A stretch of 64,000 nucleotides of DNA, taken from positions 186,001 to 250,000 of the forward strand of contig JADJWF010000005.1 of assembly GCA_016716505.1 (NCBI GenBank), read 5' to 3'. Below the pieces are notes generated by a model. The model searched no databases, had not been told where the DNA came from, and saw nothing but the letters and a program-made list of their open reading frames with translations. This document shows positions 63,275 to 64,000 of the stretch, piece after piece; positions within the stretch are counted from its first letter, which is position 1; each line of letters begins with the position of its first letter. The position numbers were made by a program, and so were the translations under genes. Source of the DNA: Verrucomicrobiota bacterium (GTDB taxonomy: Bacteria > Verrucomicrobiota > Verrucomicrobiia > Limisphaerales > J093).

Positions 63275-64000
63275 TTCACTTCCACGGCGCCGTACGGACA
63301 GACCTGCCGGCACGTGTCACACCGGGTGCAGAGGTCGAGATTGATCGCGTGTCGTTCGTAGGGCGTCAGCGGGATGGCGTTCACCGGACAGTGCTGGGCG
63401 CAGAGGGTGCAGCCGGTGCAGTTGTCCTTCACCACGTACTTGATGAGCGCCGGGCATTTGCCCGCCGGGCAACGCCCTTGCAGGTGGGCTTCATATTCGT
63501 CCCGGAAGTAGCGAAGCGTGCTGAGGACCGGATTCGGCGCGGTCTTGCCGAGGCCGCAGAGGCTGCCCTGCGCCACCTGGCCGGCCAGTCCTTCGAGCTC
63601 CTCGAGGTCGCGGCGGCGCGCCTTGCCCGCGCAGAACTTCTCCAGCAACTCGAGCATCCGCTTGGTGCCGATCCGGCAAAAAGTGCATTTGCCGCAGGAC
63701 TGATTCTGGGTGAATTGCAGGAAGTAGCGCGCGATGTCCACCATGCACGCGGTGTCGTCGAGCACCACCATGCCGCCCGAGCCCATGATGGCACCGATGT
63801 CGCGCAGCGATTCATAGTCCACCGGTGTATCCGCCAGACGCGCTGGCACGCATCCGCCCGAGGGACCGCCGATTTGCACCGCTTTGAATTTCCGCCCGGC
63901 GGCAACACCGCCGCCGATCTCTTCCACGATCTCGCGCAGGGTGGTCCCCATCGGGATCTCGATCAGACCCGCGCGCCGAATCTTTCCGGCCAGCGCGAAG
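63271..64000 (-). CDS. NuoF-like NADH-oxidising Fe-S subunit (5' end outside window)
   Basis: The frame is open to the right edge, so the N-terminus is missing. Visible parts are the FMN/NADH-domain end (FALAGKIRRAGLIEIPMG, IGGPSGGC), the SCGKCTFCRIGTKRM 4Fe-4S motif of NuoF, and an added C-terminal ferredoxin domain (CTGCTLCAQHCP, CTRCDTCRQVCP). The ferredoxin extension is typical of HydB/bifurcating or formate-dehydrogenase-linked NuoF relatives rather than respiratory complex I. It overlaps the next gene by ATGA. Confidence 0.88.
   Translation of the reverse strand, partial: FALAGKIRRAGLIEIPMGTTLREIVEEIGGGVAAGRKFKAVQIGGPSGGCVPARLADTPVDYESLRDIGAIMGSGGMVVLDDTACMVDIARYFLQFTQNQSCGKCTFCRIGTKRMLELLEKFCAGKARRRDLEELEGLAGQVAQGSLCGLGKTAPNPVLSTLRYFRDEYEAHLQGRCPAGKCPALIKYVVKDNCTGCTLCAQHCPVNAIPLTPYERHAINLDLCTRCDTCRQVCPYGAVEVK

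Overview
The window is a high-GC chromosomal segment with about 50 genes, most of them intact. No rRNA, tRNA, CRISPR array, prophage or complete insertion sequence is visible. The gene content points to the phylum Verrucomicrobiota (inference). The markers are CotH-like, VTC/DUF4956, Tat-exported Gfo/Idh/MocA and hydrazine-synthase-alpha-like haem proteins, secreted propeller/Ig proteins, TTG/GTG starts, few Shine-Dalgarno sites and a fused L-fucokinase/GDP-fucose pyrophosphorylase.

Layout. 1-4448 (-): a very large secreted Ig-like/propeller protein that runs off the left edge. 4449-5233: decayed gene fragments and a terminator-like hairpin. 5234-8825 (+): rarA, 5-formyl-THF cyclo-ligase and RNase Y, tightly packed. 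8875-14539 (-): fatty-acid block fabD-fabG-acpP-fabF, then accD, a coiled-coil membrane protein and a small lipoprotein. 14728-19447 (+): Gfo/Idh/MocA oxidoreductase, a dihaem HzsA-like protein and an MBL hydrolase with an N-terminal HTH-like segment. 19472-26682 (-): Nudix, DJ-1/PfpI, membrane protein, glycosyltransferase, outer-membrane MetA-type protein, TrpB2 and an ABC-2-type permease. 27142-33336 (+): FKBP isomerase with terminator, pheT, CotH, Nudix and tadA. 33483-35755 (-): trypsin-like protease and purM. 35959-37470 (+): phytoene-desaturase-like oxidoreductase. 37766-38821 (-): sialidase-like protein. 39222-43367 (+): fkp with a 1-nt frameshift near its 3' end, then a chimeric ORF joining an IS630 transposase N-terminus to a DUF11 surface-protein fragment. 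43542-46898 (-): DUF4956, VTC, PduS-like and PduT-like genes. 47037-49471 (-): hemE-hemN. 49608-54000: a small conserved gene, a decayed membrane-protein gene, ispH, a TTG-started winged-helix regulator with its membrane partner, and a sugar-porter MFS gene. 54080-57769 (-): fused indolepyruvate:ferredoxin oxidoreductase. 57932-61163 (+): two secreted glycosidase-like proteins. 61172-64000 (-): NuoF-like and 2Fe-2S/GltD-like NAD(P)H-Fe-S subunits running off the right edge.

The most interesting signals are four. First, a translationally coupled PduS-PduT pair with a conserved Fe-S pore cysteine in the shell protein, with no other microcompartment gene in view. Second, two near-identical 17-bp palindromes, one before the membrane-protein/regulator operon and one before ispH, which look like operators of the encoded winged-helix regulator. 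Third, mosaic decay beside fkp. Fourth, an electron-transfer cluster at the right end. Product names come from motif recognition by eye. No database search was run.
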